A DNA stretch of 64,000 bases from Bradyrhizobium rifense (GTDB taxonomy: Bacteria; Pseudomonadota; Alphaproteobacteria; Rhizobiales; Xanthobacteraceae), in the NCBI RefSeq assembly GCF_008123425.1, contig NZ_VSSS01000030.1:1-64000 (forward strand). Reading direction: 5' to 3'. The notes below the pieces were generated by a model, which was not told where the DNA came from, searched no databases, and saw nothing but the letters and a program-made list of their open reading frames with translations. The translations under genes and the position numbers were made by a program. The stretch's first letter is position 1, and every line of letters starts with the position of its first letter. Positions 8,915 to 16,462 of this stretch are shown one piece after another.

Positions 8915-9199
8915 ATGCGCGCATCGTTTTCTCTCCCCATTACCGCCACATTCTCAGGCGCGATCGCCATAATTGCGTTCATGTTCGGCGCGAGCGCGCC
9001 TGTGCGCGCGCAAACCTATGATCCCGACTATCCGGTCTGCGCGCAGATCTACGGCCGCAGCAGCTATTACGATTGCCGCTACGCCTCGCTTGAGCAGTGC
9101 AGGTCTCTCGCCGTCACCCGCTCCACAAGCTGCGTCGTCAATCCGTATTTCGCGCCGAAGAAGGAGGCCGCCCCTCGCCGCTCGCGGCGCGTCGATTGA
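8915..9199 (+). CDS. DUF3551 secreted small protein
   Basis: 94 residues. Signal peptide to about residue 32 (ends APVRAQ). The mature part has the DUF3551 pattern: YPVCAQIYG, then YYDCRYASLEQCRSLAVTRS, then SCVVNPYF, with four conserved Cys (two likely disulfides) and a basic tail RRSRRVD. The family is abundant in Bradyrhizobium and relatives and has no assigned function. The short mature length and paired Cys suggest a small periplasmic protein. Monocistronic. Confidence 0.88.
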   Translation: MRASFSLPITATFSGAIAIIAFMFGASAPVRAQTYDPDYPVCAQIYGRSSYYDCRYASLEQCRSLAVTRSTSCVVNPYFAPKKEAAPRRSRRVD

Positions 9200-9322
9200 G
9201 GGATCAATGCCACTCGCGGCGGACCCAGCCTCCGGCACGCGGGAATGCCACTGAAAGTTGTAGCTGGTTCCATCATCCTGTAACGTCAGCGCGTGTCCTT
9301 CCCTGCCCGGTCTGCTCATTCC

Positions 9323-10558
9323 ATGCTTGCCCGTATCCTGCTTCTCGTGGCCACGCTCTCGATCCCTGGCGCATCGCGTGCAGAACAGACGGAGGCCGAG
9401 AAAGCAGGATTTGCATCCAGGCTGACGATCTATCTTGCCAAGGGGGCCCCTGACGCTTGCGGGCCGGGCTGCGACCGCTGGATCGCGATCGAGGGCCAGG
9501 TCGACAATGACGCGGCATCGCGCGTCCGCCGCTTCCTCGCCGGCGTCAAGGACACGCAGCGCCCGATCTATCTTCATTCGCCCGGCGGCAATGTGGAACA
9601 GTCCTATGTCATCGGGCGCCTGCTGCGCAGCCGCAAGGCGGTCGCGCGGGTCGGCCAGACGATTGTAACCGCGTGTGCCGCGGGCACGCAGGTGGACGCC
9701 GCATGCCTGAAGACGAAGAACGCAGGCGGCGAGATCGAGGCCGAGCTCACGACGTACCACGCGATGTGCAACTCGGCCTGCGGTTACCTGTTTCTCGGCG
9801 CGACGTCGCGCGAGGTGGCACCCGACGCGGCGCTTGCGGTCCATAACTCCAGGCTCGTCTTTGCGATTCACGGCCATCCGCCTGCCGCGTTGCTCGCAGA
9901 ATTCAGGCAGCGGCGCACGGCAGCCGCCGACCGCGACCGCACCGCGTATATCTCCGCTATGGGGATCAGCCGCGAGCTTGACGATCTGATCCACACCGTG
10001 AAGTTTGAAAACCTGCACGTGCTGACGCGCACCGAGCTCGACAGGTTCGGCATCGACACGCGTTCTCTTGCCGAGACGATGTGGCGGCTCGAGAAAGGAA
10101 CGACGCCCTACGTCAGCAAGTTCGCAATGCTGAAGAACGAAATCGGCCCGTCGTTCCGAACGATGGAATGGCGCCTGTATTGCGACAACAAGAATCGCGT
10201 GCCGCTGATGTTCGCGGCCGAGATCGACGAGGCTGCGATCGGCAAACGCACAATCGTGATGACGGCGGACGCCGCCCCCAACGAGGAAGCCGGAGGATTA
10301 TCGGTACGGGCCGGCAAATACGAAATGTGGAGCGGCTCGCTCGATTTCGGCAAATTCAGAGCGATCATGGCGTCCCGCTCCCTGCATGTCCGGGAGATCA
10401 CGCGGAAGCCGGACGAAACGGCAGACACGACAAAGTTCGACATCGACGCCACGGGCCTGCCGTCGGCGTGGAGGCAGCTCGAGGCAAATTGCCCTCCGGC
10501 GACGGCCGCTCCGAAGAGTCCCTGGCCATCGGCTCCTCTGCCAGGTCGCGGCACCTAA
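9323..10558 (+). CDS. Exported ClpP/SppA-like serine hydrolase-like protein
   Basis: 411 residues with an N-terminal signal (MLARILLLVATLSIPGASRA). The first half resembles the ClpP/crotonase fold used by periplasmic ClpP-like proteins of alphaproteobacteria: IYLHSPGGNVEQSYVIGR, then CNSACGYLFLGATSREV with Ser151 at the nucleophile position, then AVHNSRL with His174. A third acid residue cannot be placed by eye. The C-terminal half (about residues 250-400) is beta-rich and not recognised. Likely acts in the periplasm; substrate unknown. The ATG at 9323 gives the signal peptide at its N-terminus; an upstream GTG at 9293 would add ten residues. No Shine-Dalgarno sequence is obvious for either. 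Confidence 0.7.
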   Translation: MLARILLLVATLSIPGASRAEQTEAEKAGFASRLTIYLAKGAPDACGPGCDRWIAIEGQVDNDAASRVRRFLAGVKDTQRPIYLHSPGGNVEQSYVIGRLLRSRKAVARVGQTIVTACAAGTQVDAACLKTKNAGGEIEAELTTYHAMCNSACGYLFLGATSREVAPDAALAVHNSRLVFAIHGHPPAALLAEFRQRRTAAADRDRTAYISAMGISRELDDLIHTVKFENLHVLTRTELDRFGIDTRSLAETMWRLEKGTTPYVSKFAMLKNEIGPSFRTMEWRLYCDNKNRVPLMFAAEIDEAAIGKRTIVMTADAAPNEEAGGLSVRAGKYEMWSGSLDFGKFRAIMASRSLHVREITRKPDETADTTKFDIDATGLPSAWRQLEANCPPATAAPKSPWPSAPLPGRGT

Positions 10559-10577
10559 GGCCGCAGGCGCGTCGTGC

Positions 10578-11510
10578 TCAGCCTGCCGCCGCGATCTTCG
10601 CGCGGAACGATTCCTGTCCCTCGACGATCTTGTCGATCAGCGCATCGAGCGCCCAGAAGCGTTCGCGAATGTCGAAATCGACCGCCCGGCTCTCGATGCA
10701 GGAAAAGGTGCCGAGCCGCTGGTGATAGAGCTTGGCCAGTTTCGGATACCCCATCGGCTCCGCCATCGCGGCAAGCGCGAGATAGACCGAAAGCTCATTC
10801 GCCAGCGACGGGTGCTTCTGGTGCTGCGTCAGCAGCCATTTGTAGAGGTCGGGGTGGAAGTTCGTGAACACACCGGTGAATCCGGGAGCCCCCGACTTGA
10901 TCGCGTCGAAGGCGATCGCGGCATTGGCGTTGACGATCCGCAGCGGCGAGCCGTTCGTCAGCTTGACCCGGCGCTGCACGGTCGGAAGATCACACGAGAC
11001 GTCCTTGAGAATCGCAAAACGGCCGCTGTCGGCGCAAAAGGCCAGCTCATCATCGGAGAGAAGCCGGCGGAACGGCGCCGGACATTCATAGAGACCGAGC
11101 GTCATGTCCTTGGGCAGCCTGTCGAGCAGCCAGGTCACATTGTCGGTGAAATTCGTCCCCGTCAGATCGAGCGACGCAAGACGGTTCGTCACCAGCACCA
11201 ATCCATCGACACCTGTCTTCGCGATCGACGTCAGCTCGGTCAGCTGGTCTTCCCTGGATTCGCTGATATGGCCGGATGCGATGACGGGAAGCCGGCCGGC
11301 CGCCGTCCTGGCGACGAACCTTGCGAGCTCGACGCGTTCGTCCAGCGTCAGGAACTGCATCTCGCTGGACTGAGCGACCGCGAACAATGCGTCGGCACCG
11401 TTGGCGATATACCACTCGATCAGCCTTTCGAGGCCGGAATAGTCGATCGTCTTCGCCTCGGTGAATGGCGTCAGCATCACGGGAATGATGCCCTTGAGCG
11501 CGATGGTCAC
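10578..11510 (-). CDS. Dihydrodipicolinate synthase/N-acetylneuraminate lyase family aldolase
   Basis: 310 residues, normal for the DapA/NanA family of class I aldolases. Starts near GIIPVMLTPF; Tyr141 (GLYECP) and Schiff-base Lys169 (AILKDVS) are in place. The substrate loop usually read GTTGE is replaced by QSSEMQFLT, so it is not a standard DapA and probably acts on a sugar-derived 2-keto acid. It follows the sugar-binding protein gene on the same strand (117-base gap), and the LacI-type regulator lies upstream, which fits a sugar-acid catabolic role. The GTG at 11510 has TCTGGAG nine bases upstream and gives the family's normal N-terminus; in-frame ATGs at 11558 and 11582 are possible but longer. 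Confidence 0.82.
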   Translation of the reverse strand: MTIALKGIIPVMLTPFTEAKTIDYSGLERLIEWYIANGADALFAVAQSSEMQFLTLDERVELARFVARTAAGRLPVIASGHISESREDQLTELTSIAKTGVDGLVLVTNRLASLDLTGTNFTDNVTWLLDRLPKDMTLGLYECPAPFRRLLSDDELAFCADSGRFAILKDVSCDLPTVQRRVKLTNGSPLRIVNANAAIAFDAIKSGAPGFTGVFTNFHPDLYKWLLTQHQKHPSLANELSVYLALAAMAEPMGYPKLAKLYHQRLGTFSCIESRAVDFDIRERFWALDALIDKIVEGQESFRAKIAAAG

Positions 11511-11627
11511 AAGCAAGCTCCAGACAGTGGCGAATGAGGCAGCGAGTTCGCTGTCCATTCCGCGATTATAGATCAACGGCAAGTCGGCGTCCGCAGCAGC
11601 AAAGCGGGCTGCCGCGGACGCCTGTTG

Positions 11628-13025
11628 TTAGTCGCTGACGATCTTCTTGATGCGGTCGATCATCTCGTCGACGGCCTGCTCGGGCGGCACCTTGTCGAGC
11701 ACCACACGGATCGTGGCTTTCGCCCAGACGTTCTCGTTGTTGACCGTGGTGAACTTGTAGTTCCGCGTCATCTCGTAGCCACCGACGCCGGCTGCGAACT
11801 GGTCGCGCAGGATCTTGCGATGCTCGTCGCCGTTCCAGAAGGTCGACTTCACGGCGGCGGTTTTCACCGGGAACCAGCGGCCCAGCGCGCCTTCGACATA
11901 GGGCTGGAGGTTTTCGTCCTGAAGCAGGAACTGCACGAACTCCTTGGCGCGCGCCTTGTTCTTCGCCTGCTGGAACACCACGCCGACGACGACAGACGCG
12001 CGGGTGTGCATCGGCGAGCCGTCCGGCTTGCTCGGCCAGGGCAGCGTCCGGATGCGCTCCTCGTAGTTCTTCCTGGCTTCGTCCCGCTGCTCGGCGGTCA
12101 GGGTCTGGTTGGTCGAGTCATCCAGCCACTTGCCGGGAATCGAGATGGTTGGATTGAAGGTCATCACCGTCGTCTTGTTGTGGAAGGCGACGTTGTTGTC
12201 CGCGTCCTTCCAGCTCGTCGCGGAGGACGGGACGCAGCCCTTCTTGTAGATATCGGTGTAATCCCTGAGCGCAGACACGAGCCCGGCCTTCACCTTGGGA
12301 TCGTCGAGCAGCAGCTTGCCGCTGTCGTCGACCATCACGACGTTATAGGCCTCGGCGAAGGTCAGAAAGCCGATCAGGCTGTCGCTGCTGTCCACTCCCA
12401 TCGGCAGACCGATGCCATAGACGCGCTTGCCGCTCGCCTTGCGGACGGCCGGCTGAGCCTTGTCGCACCAGAATGACCAGAAGCCTTTCCAGTCCTTCGG
12501 AATGTCGCTTTCCTTGAGACCGCCCTCCTCGAGCATGTCTTTCCAATAGTGCAGATGCAGCGTCGCCTGCTTCACCGGGAAGGCGTAATAGCCCTTGATC
12601 TTGGTCTGCTCGTTCTGGAGCATCACCGTCTCGAGTGCGGTCTTGTCGAACTGGTCCTTGAGCGGCGTCAGCACGGAGCCCAGGTCTTCGAGCTTGCCTT
12701 CTGCGGCCCATTTGCCAACGCTCTGGAAGTTGAAGGTGTCGGCGTAGGCGACATCCGGCACCGTACCGGAATCGAGCGCAGCGACGGTCTTCGGAATGAT
12801 GTCTTGCGTCGCGTATTGCGACAGCTCGACCTTCACGCCGGTCTTGGCTTCGAATTTGTGGATCGCCTGGAGCAGCGCGTCCTCTTCGGCCGAGTAGAAG
12901 CCCTTGTTCCACCAAATCACCAGCTTCTCCTCGGCGTGCGCCGCCGGCGATGCCGCGAAGGAGCTCAGCAGAAGCGTGGCTGCGACTGCCCAGCCGTTCA
13001 ATGTTTTCGACAGACCGACCCGCAT
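11628..13025 (-). CDS. Sugar ABC transporter substrate-binding protein (family 1)
   Basis: 465 residues. Signal peptide of 31 residues (ends AAHA). The mature part is a typical periplasmic family 1 solute-binding protein: LVIWWNKGFYSAEEDALL at the start, ALDSGTVPDVAYADTF, and the hinge region with many Trp/Tyr residues that would stack on a sugar ring (HYWKDML, FWSFWCDK). It has no permease or ATPase gene beside it, so it must work with components encoded elsewhere, or with the family's other transporters. A strong promoter and LacI-type operator lie 70-100 bases upstream. The GGGGAGGAC before the ATG at 13025 is a good ribosome binding site. Confidence 0.9.
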   Translation of the reverse strand: MRVGLSKTLNGWAVAATLLLSSFAASPAAHAEEKLVIWWNKGFYSAEEDALLQAIHKFEAKTGVKVELSQYATQDIIPKTVAALDSGTVPDVAYADTFNFQSVGKWAAEGKLEDLGSVLTPLKDQFDKTALETVMLQNEQTKIKGYYAFPVKQATLHLHYWKDMLEEGGLKESDIPKDWKGFWSFWCDKAQPAVRKASGKRVYGIGLPMGVDSSDSLIGFLTFAEAYNVVMVDDSGKLLLDDPKVKAGLVSALRDYTDIYKKGCVPSSATSWKDADNNVAFHNKTTVMTFNPTISIPGKWLDDSTNQTLTAEQRDEARKNYEERIRTLPWPSKPDGSPMHTRASVVVGVVFQQAKNKARAKEFVQFLLQDENLQPYVEGALGRWFPVKTAAVKSTFWNGDEHRKILRDQFAAGVGGYEMTRNYKFTTVNNENVWAKATIRVVLDKVPPEQAVDEMIDRIKKIVSD

Positions 13026-13093
13026 TCCCGCATGTCCTCCCCTGGCGCTTCCTTGCGAAACGCTCGCTACGCTTATGGCGATGAGCCGCGAAT

Positions 13094-13122
13094 TTTGTAA
13101 GCGCTTACAGACAGGGTGTCAA
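13094..13122 (-). promoter_or_regulatory. Sigma-70 promoter for the sugar-binding protein gene
   Basis: On the minus strand TTGACA (13122-13117) is a perfect -35 box, followed by a 17-base spacer and TACAAA (13099-13094) as -10. Transcription would start near 13087 and give a leader of about 60 bases. Confidence 0.75.
13096..13109. promoter_or_regulatory. LacI/GalR-family operator
   Basis: TGTAAGCGCTTACA is a perfect 14-bp palindrome with the central CG that is typical of LacI/GalR sites. It covers the promoter spacer and the first bases of the -10 box, so a bound repressor would block RNA polymerase. The regulator gene ends only 130 bases upstream. Confidence 0.85.
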
Positions 13123-13237
13123 TTCCGGCAGAACAGCCGTTTTCTCTTGTTTTTCAATGAGATGATTCGGTTCTAGATTTGCGCAGATCAGCCATCTCGC
13201 CCGCCAGACCGGCAAGGCGGCTGTCCCCGGCCGAATA

Positions 13238-14296
13238 TCACGCGCGATCCTGGGGCCACCTGCCAGAGCTGTCCCTGATCTGCAGCACAGGAGCGACCTC
13301 TTCGGACTGCGGGCCAGCCTGGCGGCCCGTGACGACGGCGAGGAGTTGATTGGCGGCCGATGTGCCGATCGACTGGTTGTCGACCTTCATGGTGGTCAGG
13401 CCTGGTGCAAAGCGCGACGAAATCGCGAGATCGTCGAACCCTGTGATCGAGAAGTCTGTTGGCGCCTTCAGGCCCAGGGCGTTGGCCGCCATCAATGCGC
13501 CGAGCGCGATGTTGTCGTTGCCGCAAACGATGGCCGTCGGTCGCACCTCTCGTTCCCGCGTCATCAGGTGCGAAAAACTCTCGGCGCCGAATTCCAGCGT
13601 GGAGGGACCGACCAGCAGGTTCTCGTCCGCCATCGCCAGATCCGCAGCCGCCAATGCGTCCCTCACGCCGGCTAGCCGCGCGGCGACACGATCGTTGTTG
13701 GCGACCGGCTGGAAGATGCCGGCGAAGCGGCGATGTCCGAGCGCGAGCAGATGATCCGTCATCCGGATGAAGGCGGCACGATTGTCGAACCCGATACAGG
13801 GATGTTCGGACAGCTTGCTGTAGGAGTATGTGACGACATAGGGAATGTCGCGGGCTTTCAAGGCCGCAAAAAGCTCCGCCGGATGGTTCTCACCGACGAG
13901 CGCAATCGCCTCCACGCCGCGCGCAAGCATCGCCTCCGCCTGCCTCAAGCCTTCCAGTGGATCGTAATTGGAACAGCCCAGAAACAGCGTGAAGCCGGCA
14001 TTGCTGAAGACGGCCTGCATGCCGCCGATCTGGTGCGCGAAGATTTCGTTGTCCAGCGTCGGGATGATCGCGCCCGCAATATGCGTTCGGCTCGATGCCA
14101 GCGCCCTGCCCGCGGCATTCGGGATCCAGTTGAGGGCGCGCGCCGCCTCCTTCACGCGCTCCCGGATCGCCTCGGACACCTTGTCCGGCTCGTTGAACAC
14201 CCGCGACACAGTCGCCGTCGATACATTCGCGGCACTGGCGACCGCCTCGAGCTTGACCCGGCCGCTTCCCTCGCGCGTTCGTTTCGTGCCAGTCAC
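13238..14296 (-). CDS. LacI-family transcriptional regulator
   Basis: 352 residues. The helix-turn-helix at about residues 14-40 reads VKLEAVASAANVSTATVSRV with the hinge helix NAAGRALASSR after it, then a periplasmic-binding-protein-type effector domain (AGAIIPTLDNEIFA, GRAGxD-like blocks, ITGFDDLAISSRFAPGLTT). Likely represses the sugar-binding protein and aldolase genes just downstream through the operator at 13096-13109 and responds to their sugar. The GTG at 14296 is preceded by GGGGTGGG and gives the normal N-terminus; an ATG at 14374 would add 26 residues not usual in the family. Confidence 0.92.
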   Translation of the reverse strand: MTGTKRTREGSGRVKLEAVASAANVSTATVSRVFNEPDKVSEAIRERVKEAARALNWIPNAAGRALASSRTHIAGAIIPTLDNEIFAHQIGGMQAVFSNAGFTLFLGCSNYDPLEGLRQAEAMLARGVEAIALVGENHPAELFAALKARDIPYVVTYSYSKLSEHPCIGFDNRAAFIRMTDHLLALGHRRFAGIFQPVANNDRVAARLAGVRDALAAADLAMADENLLVGPSTLEFGAESFSHLMTREREVRPTAIVCGNDNIALGALMAANALGLKAPTDFSITGFDDLAISSRFAPGLTTMKVDNQSIGTSAANQLLAVVTGRQAGPQSEEVAPVLQIRDSSGRWPQDRA

Positions 14297-14382
14297 AGTC
14301 CAAGCCCACCCCGGTGATCGCGTTTTGAATAGTGAACCTACTCGAAGACTCCATTGTTTCGCAAAGAGGTTCACCCGCCCCT

Positions 14383-14481
14383 ACACCGGCGTGTAGATCA
14401 CGAGCTTCAGCGCGGAATCGTCATTGACCTGAAAGCTCATGTGCTCGAAATGCAGCACGCCCTTGGTCGGATGGGACATGG
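14383..14481 (-). pseudogene. Truncated duplicate of the XRE regulator gene (3' end only)
   Basis: 99 bases match 15583-15681 with 4 mismatches, including the last 32 codons of the XRE gene that ends at 15581. The fragment has its own TAG stop at 14383-14381. All four differences change the amino acid (Thr to Ser, Thr to Met, Ala to Val, Pro to Ser), as expected for sequence not under protein constraint. The homology ends abruptly at 14482; what precedes it on the minus strand is unrelated. Confidence 0.85.
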
Positions 14482-14513
14482 CCCGAGGCGGTGCTGCGGA
14501 TCTTGGTCTACGA

Positions 14514-14963
14514 TTACAACGGCGGACCGGCGCCGGACGCCAAACGCCTGTCGGCGAACCAGCCGCGGGCATCTCGACGGAAGAGCAGCGCCACGGCGAC
14601 CGTCCACATGGCGAATGCCGCGCACGAGGCGATTGTCATGGTGGCGTTGAACCTGAAGCGTTCATCGAAGCCGAGGATTTCCCCCGGAATTGCCAGAACG
14701 ACCAGAACGAGACTTGTCCAACGGGCCCAGTTCTGTCGCTTGCGGGCGACCAGCGAAATCCAGAGCAGTTGTACCGCAAACACGCAGGCGACCATGATTG
14801 GATAGAAAATCGGCTGCTGATTATAGTACTTGATGAGAACAGCCCAGTCCGCGGCGGCCGATATCGCGGTGAGCGCGACCCCCACCCAGGCGAGGCGTTC
14901 GTACCATATGATGCTTGCCGGACGGAGCCCCGTCTCCGACTTCGCCGGGCTCTTATCTGTCAC
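14514..14963 (-). CDS. Unknown integral membrane protein, about four helices
   Basis: 149 residues from a GTG at 14963, preceded by GGGGAAG; a longer frame back to 15119 exists but would overlap the upstream gene and starts with atypical sequence. Four hydrophobic segments are visible: LAWVGVALTAISAAADWAVL, FYPIMVACVFAVQLLWISLV, WTSLVLVVLAIPGEILG and MTIASCAAFAMWTVAVALLF, with a basic C-terminal tail. No family recognised. Pairs with the next gene upstream (similar size and topology) in a small cassette that lies between the two copies of the XRE gene end. Base composition appears less GC-rich than the neighbours. Confidence 0.6.
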   Translation of the reverse strand: MTDKSPAKSETGLRPASIIWYERLAWVGVALTAISAAADWAVLIKYYNQQPIFYPIMVACVFAVQLLWISLVARKRQNWARWTSLVLVVLAIPGEILGFDERFRFNATMTIASCAAFAMWTVAVALLFRRDARGWFADRRLASGAGPPL

Positions 14964-15096
14964 GAGGAAATACTTCCCCAAACGGCCGTCCGGCTTTGAC
15001 CTATCCAGCCACCTTGAATTTTCGGAGGAAACCGGCGGCCGCCCGTCGATCGAGGTGCATCGATCACGAACCCAAATCGTTGCCCAGAAATGACCT

Positions 15097-15501
15097 TCAA
15101 GCGCTGTCCTCTTGAGCAACTGCTCCCCCAGAACCCTGCGGGCCGGATGTATTGGTGGCGAAACAAAGCCGCCACAAGCTCAGAAGGATCGGAAACTGGA
15201 GAACGACGCTCATCGCAAGGGCGCCCACCAACCCCAAAATGCCGTGCGATGCGGTCACCGAGTGGGCACCGCCCAAAAACAGTACGCAGACCAGCTGATA
15301 GCCGACGTAAATCACCGCAAAAGCTCTCCAAAAGCCCTGCGAAAGGAAGGGCCTTTTGAAGGCAACGAGGAAGAGACCGGCCACCCCACCCAATCCGAGA
15401 GCAAATCCGACGACGCGAAGCGGCGTTCCATAGAACGTTGGATCAAAGAGCGAAGCCGAAAAACAAACCGCATAAAAAAATGCTGCGATCTTCAAGAACA
15501 T
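15097..15501 (-). CDS. Unknown integral membrane protein, about four helices
   Basis: 134 residues. Start at 15501 chosen because GAGGG lies six bases before it. Hydrophobic segments: FLKIAAFFYAVCFSASLF, LRVVGFALGLGGVAGLFLVA, FWRAFAVIYVGYQLVCVLFL and ILGLVGALAMSVVLQFPILL, then a polar tail. Distant resemblance to small Bradyrhizobium membrane proteins of unknown role; no domain name can be given. It lies 133 bases upstream of its partner at 14514-14963. The 5' part contains A-rich codons and lower GC than the surrounding DNA, which fits acquisition by transfer. Confidence 0.6.
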   Translation of the reverse strand: MFLKIAAFFYAVCFSASLFDPTFYGTPLRVVGFALGLGGVAGLFLVAFKRPFLSQGFWRAFAVIYVGYQLVCVLFLGGAHSVTASHGILGLVGALAMSVVLQFPILLSLWRLCFATNTSGPQGSGGAVAQEDSA

Positions 15502-15580
15502 TCCAAACCCTCGACGCGAGCAAAAAACATAGAGCACGCTCTGGTCGCAGGCAAGGCCACCAGCCTAGGGGCTTTCGCCC

Positions 15581-16354
15581 TCACACCGGCGTGTAGATCA
15601 CGAGCTTCAGCGCGGGATCGTCATTGGCCTGAAAGCTCGTGTGCTCGAAATGCAGCACGCCCTTGGTCGGATGGGTCATGGTCTTGCGGCCCGACAAGGT
15701 GCCGTGCACCTCATGCGCGCCCCACCATTTGACGAATTCGGGACTGCCTTGGCGCAACCGCGTCAGCAATTCCGCGAAGGCGGGATCGCCGGCCCAGACG
15801 TCGTGGGTGGCGCGAAACATCGCGACCATGCGCTTGGCCACATCAGCCCAGCCCGCGCCGTAGGATTTTCGCGTTCGCTTGTTGGTCATCATCAGCAACA
15901 ACGTGTTGCGATCCTCCTCCGGCAACCGGCCGAACGCAAAAATCTCCTCGGCGGCTTCGTTCCAGGCCAGCACGTCCCAGCGGCGCCCGGTGATGTAGGC
16001 CGGATGCGGCAGGCTCTCGACCAGGCGCAGAATGGGCGGCGGCACCACTTCGCGGGTGAACGCGCCCCGCGCGCCGTCGCGCGCGAGGTCCTTGAGGTGC
16101 GCATGCTCGGTCTTGCTGAGGCGCAGCGCACGCGCCAGCGCATCGACGGTGGTGACCGACGGGCTGACGGTGCGGCCCTGCTCGAGGCGGATGTACCAGT
16201 CGACGCCGATGCCGGCGAGCTGGGCGACCTCCTCGCGGCGAAGCCCCGCGGTGCGCCGCCTTTGCCCTGCGGGAAGGCCGACCGTCTTCGGCGACAGCTT
16301 TTCGCGGCGGGAGCGGAGGAAATCGCCGAATTCGACGCGGCGGGGGTCGGCCAT
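15581..16354 (-). CDS. XRE-family regulator with MmyB-like ligand-binding domain
   Basis: 257 residues. Helix-turn-helix in the first 75 residues (FLRSRREKLSPK, then RRTAGLRREEVAQLAGIGVDWYIRLEQGR, then LARALRLSKTEHAHL), followed by the MmyB-like domain (about 100-257) with LESLPHPAYITGRRWDVLAWNEAAEEIF and the typical end HPTKGVLHFEHTSF...YTPV. This type is widespread in actinobacteria and Rhizobiales and is usually divergently transcribed from an oxidoreductase that it controls. Here the alcohol dehydrogenase gene starts 108 bases away on the other strand, so it is the likely target. The final 33 codons are duplicated at 14383-14481. Confidence 0.92.
   Translation of the reverse strand: MADPRRVEFGDFLRSRREKLSPKTVGLPAGQRRRTAGLRREEVAQLAGIGVDWYIRLEQGRTVSPSVTTVDALARALRLSKTEHAHLKDLARDGARGAFTREVVPPPILRLVESLPHPAYITGRRWDVLAWNEAAEEIFAFGRLPEEDRNTLLLMMTNKRTRKSYGAGWADVAKRMVAMFRATHDVWAGDPAFAELLTRLRQGSPEFVKWWGAHEVHGTLSGRKTMTHPTKGVLHFEHTSFQANDDPALKLVIYTPV
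15583..15681. repeat. 99-bp direct repeat, right copy (intact gene end)
   Basis: 96 percent identical to 14383-14481 in the same orientation, exactly 1,200 bases apart. This copy is within the intact XRE gene. The DNA between the copies holds two membrane protein genes. Confidence 0.9.
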
Positions 16355-16462
16355 GGCGTGTTCCCGTGGATGGAGGGTCTGGGAATACTAGGATAATACC
16401 AGGCCTTCTTGTCCCTTCAAGGGCGCCGCATATGGGTGTCACCCGTCTCTGAGGTGAACATC
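16355..16462. promoter_or_regulatory. Divergent XRE/alcohol dehydrogenase control region
   Basis: 108 bases between the two starts. Contains an inverted repeat GGGTG-T-CACCC at 16435-16445 and a pair of similar halves (atactagg, ataccagg) at about 16385-16402. Which of them is the regulator site is not determined; the GGGTG repeat lies where it could overlap the transcription start of the rightward gene. Confidence 0.4.

Noticed and set aside
14383..15681. Insertion sequence bounded by 99-bp repeats
   Set aside because: No transposase and the repeats are direct, much longer than target duplications; reported as a duplication of unknown mechanism.
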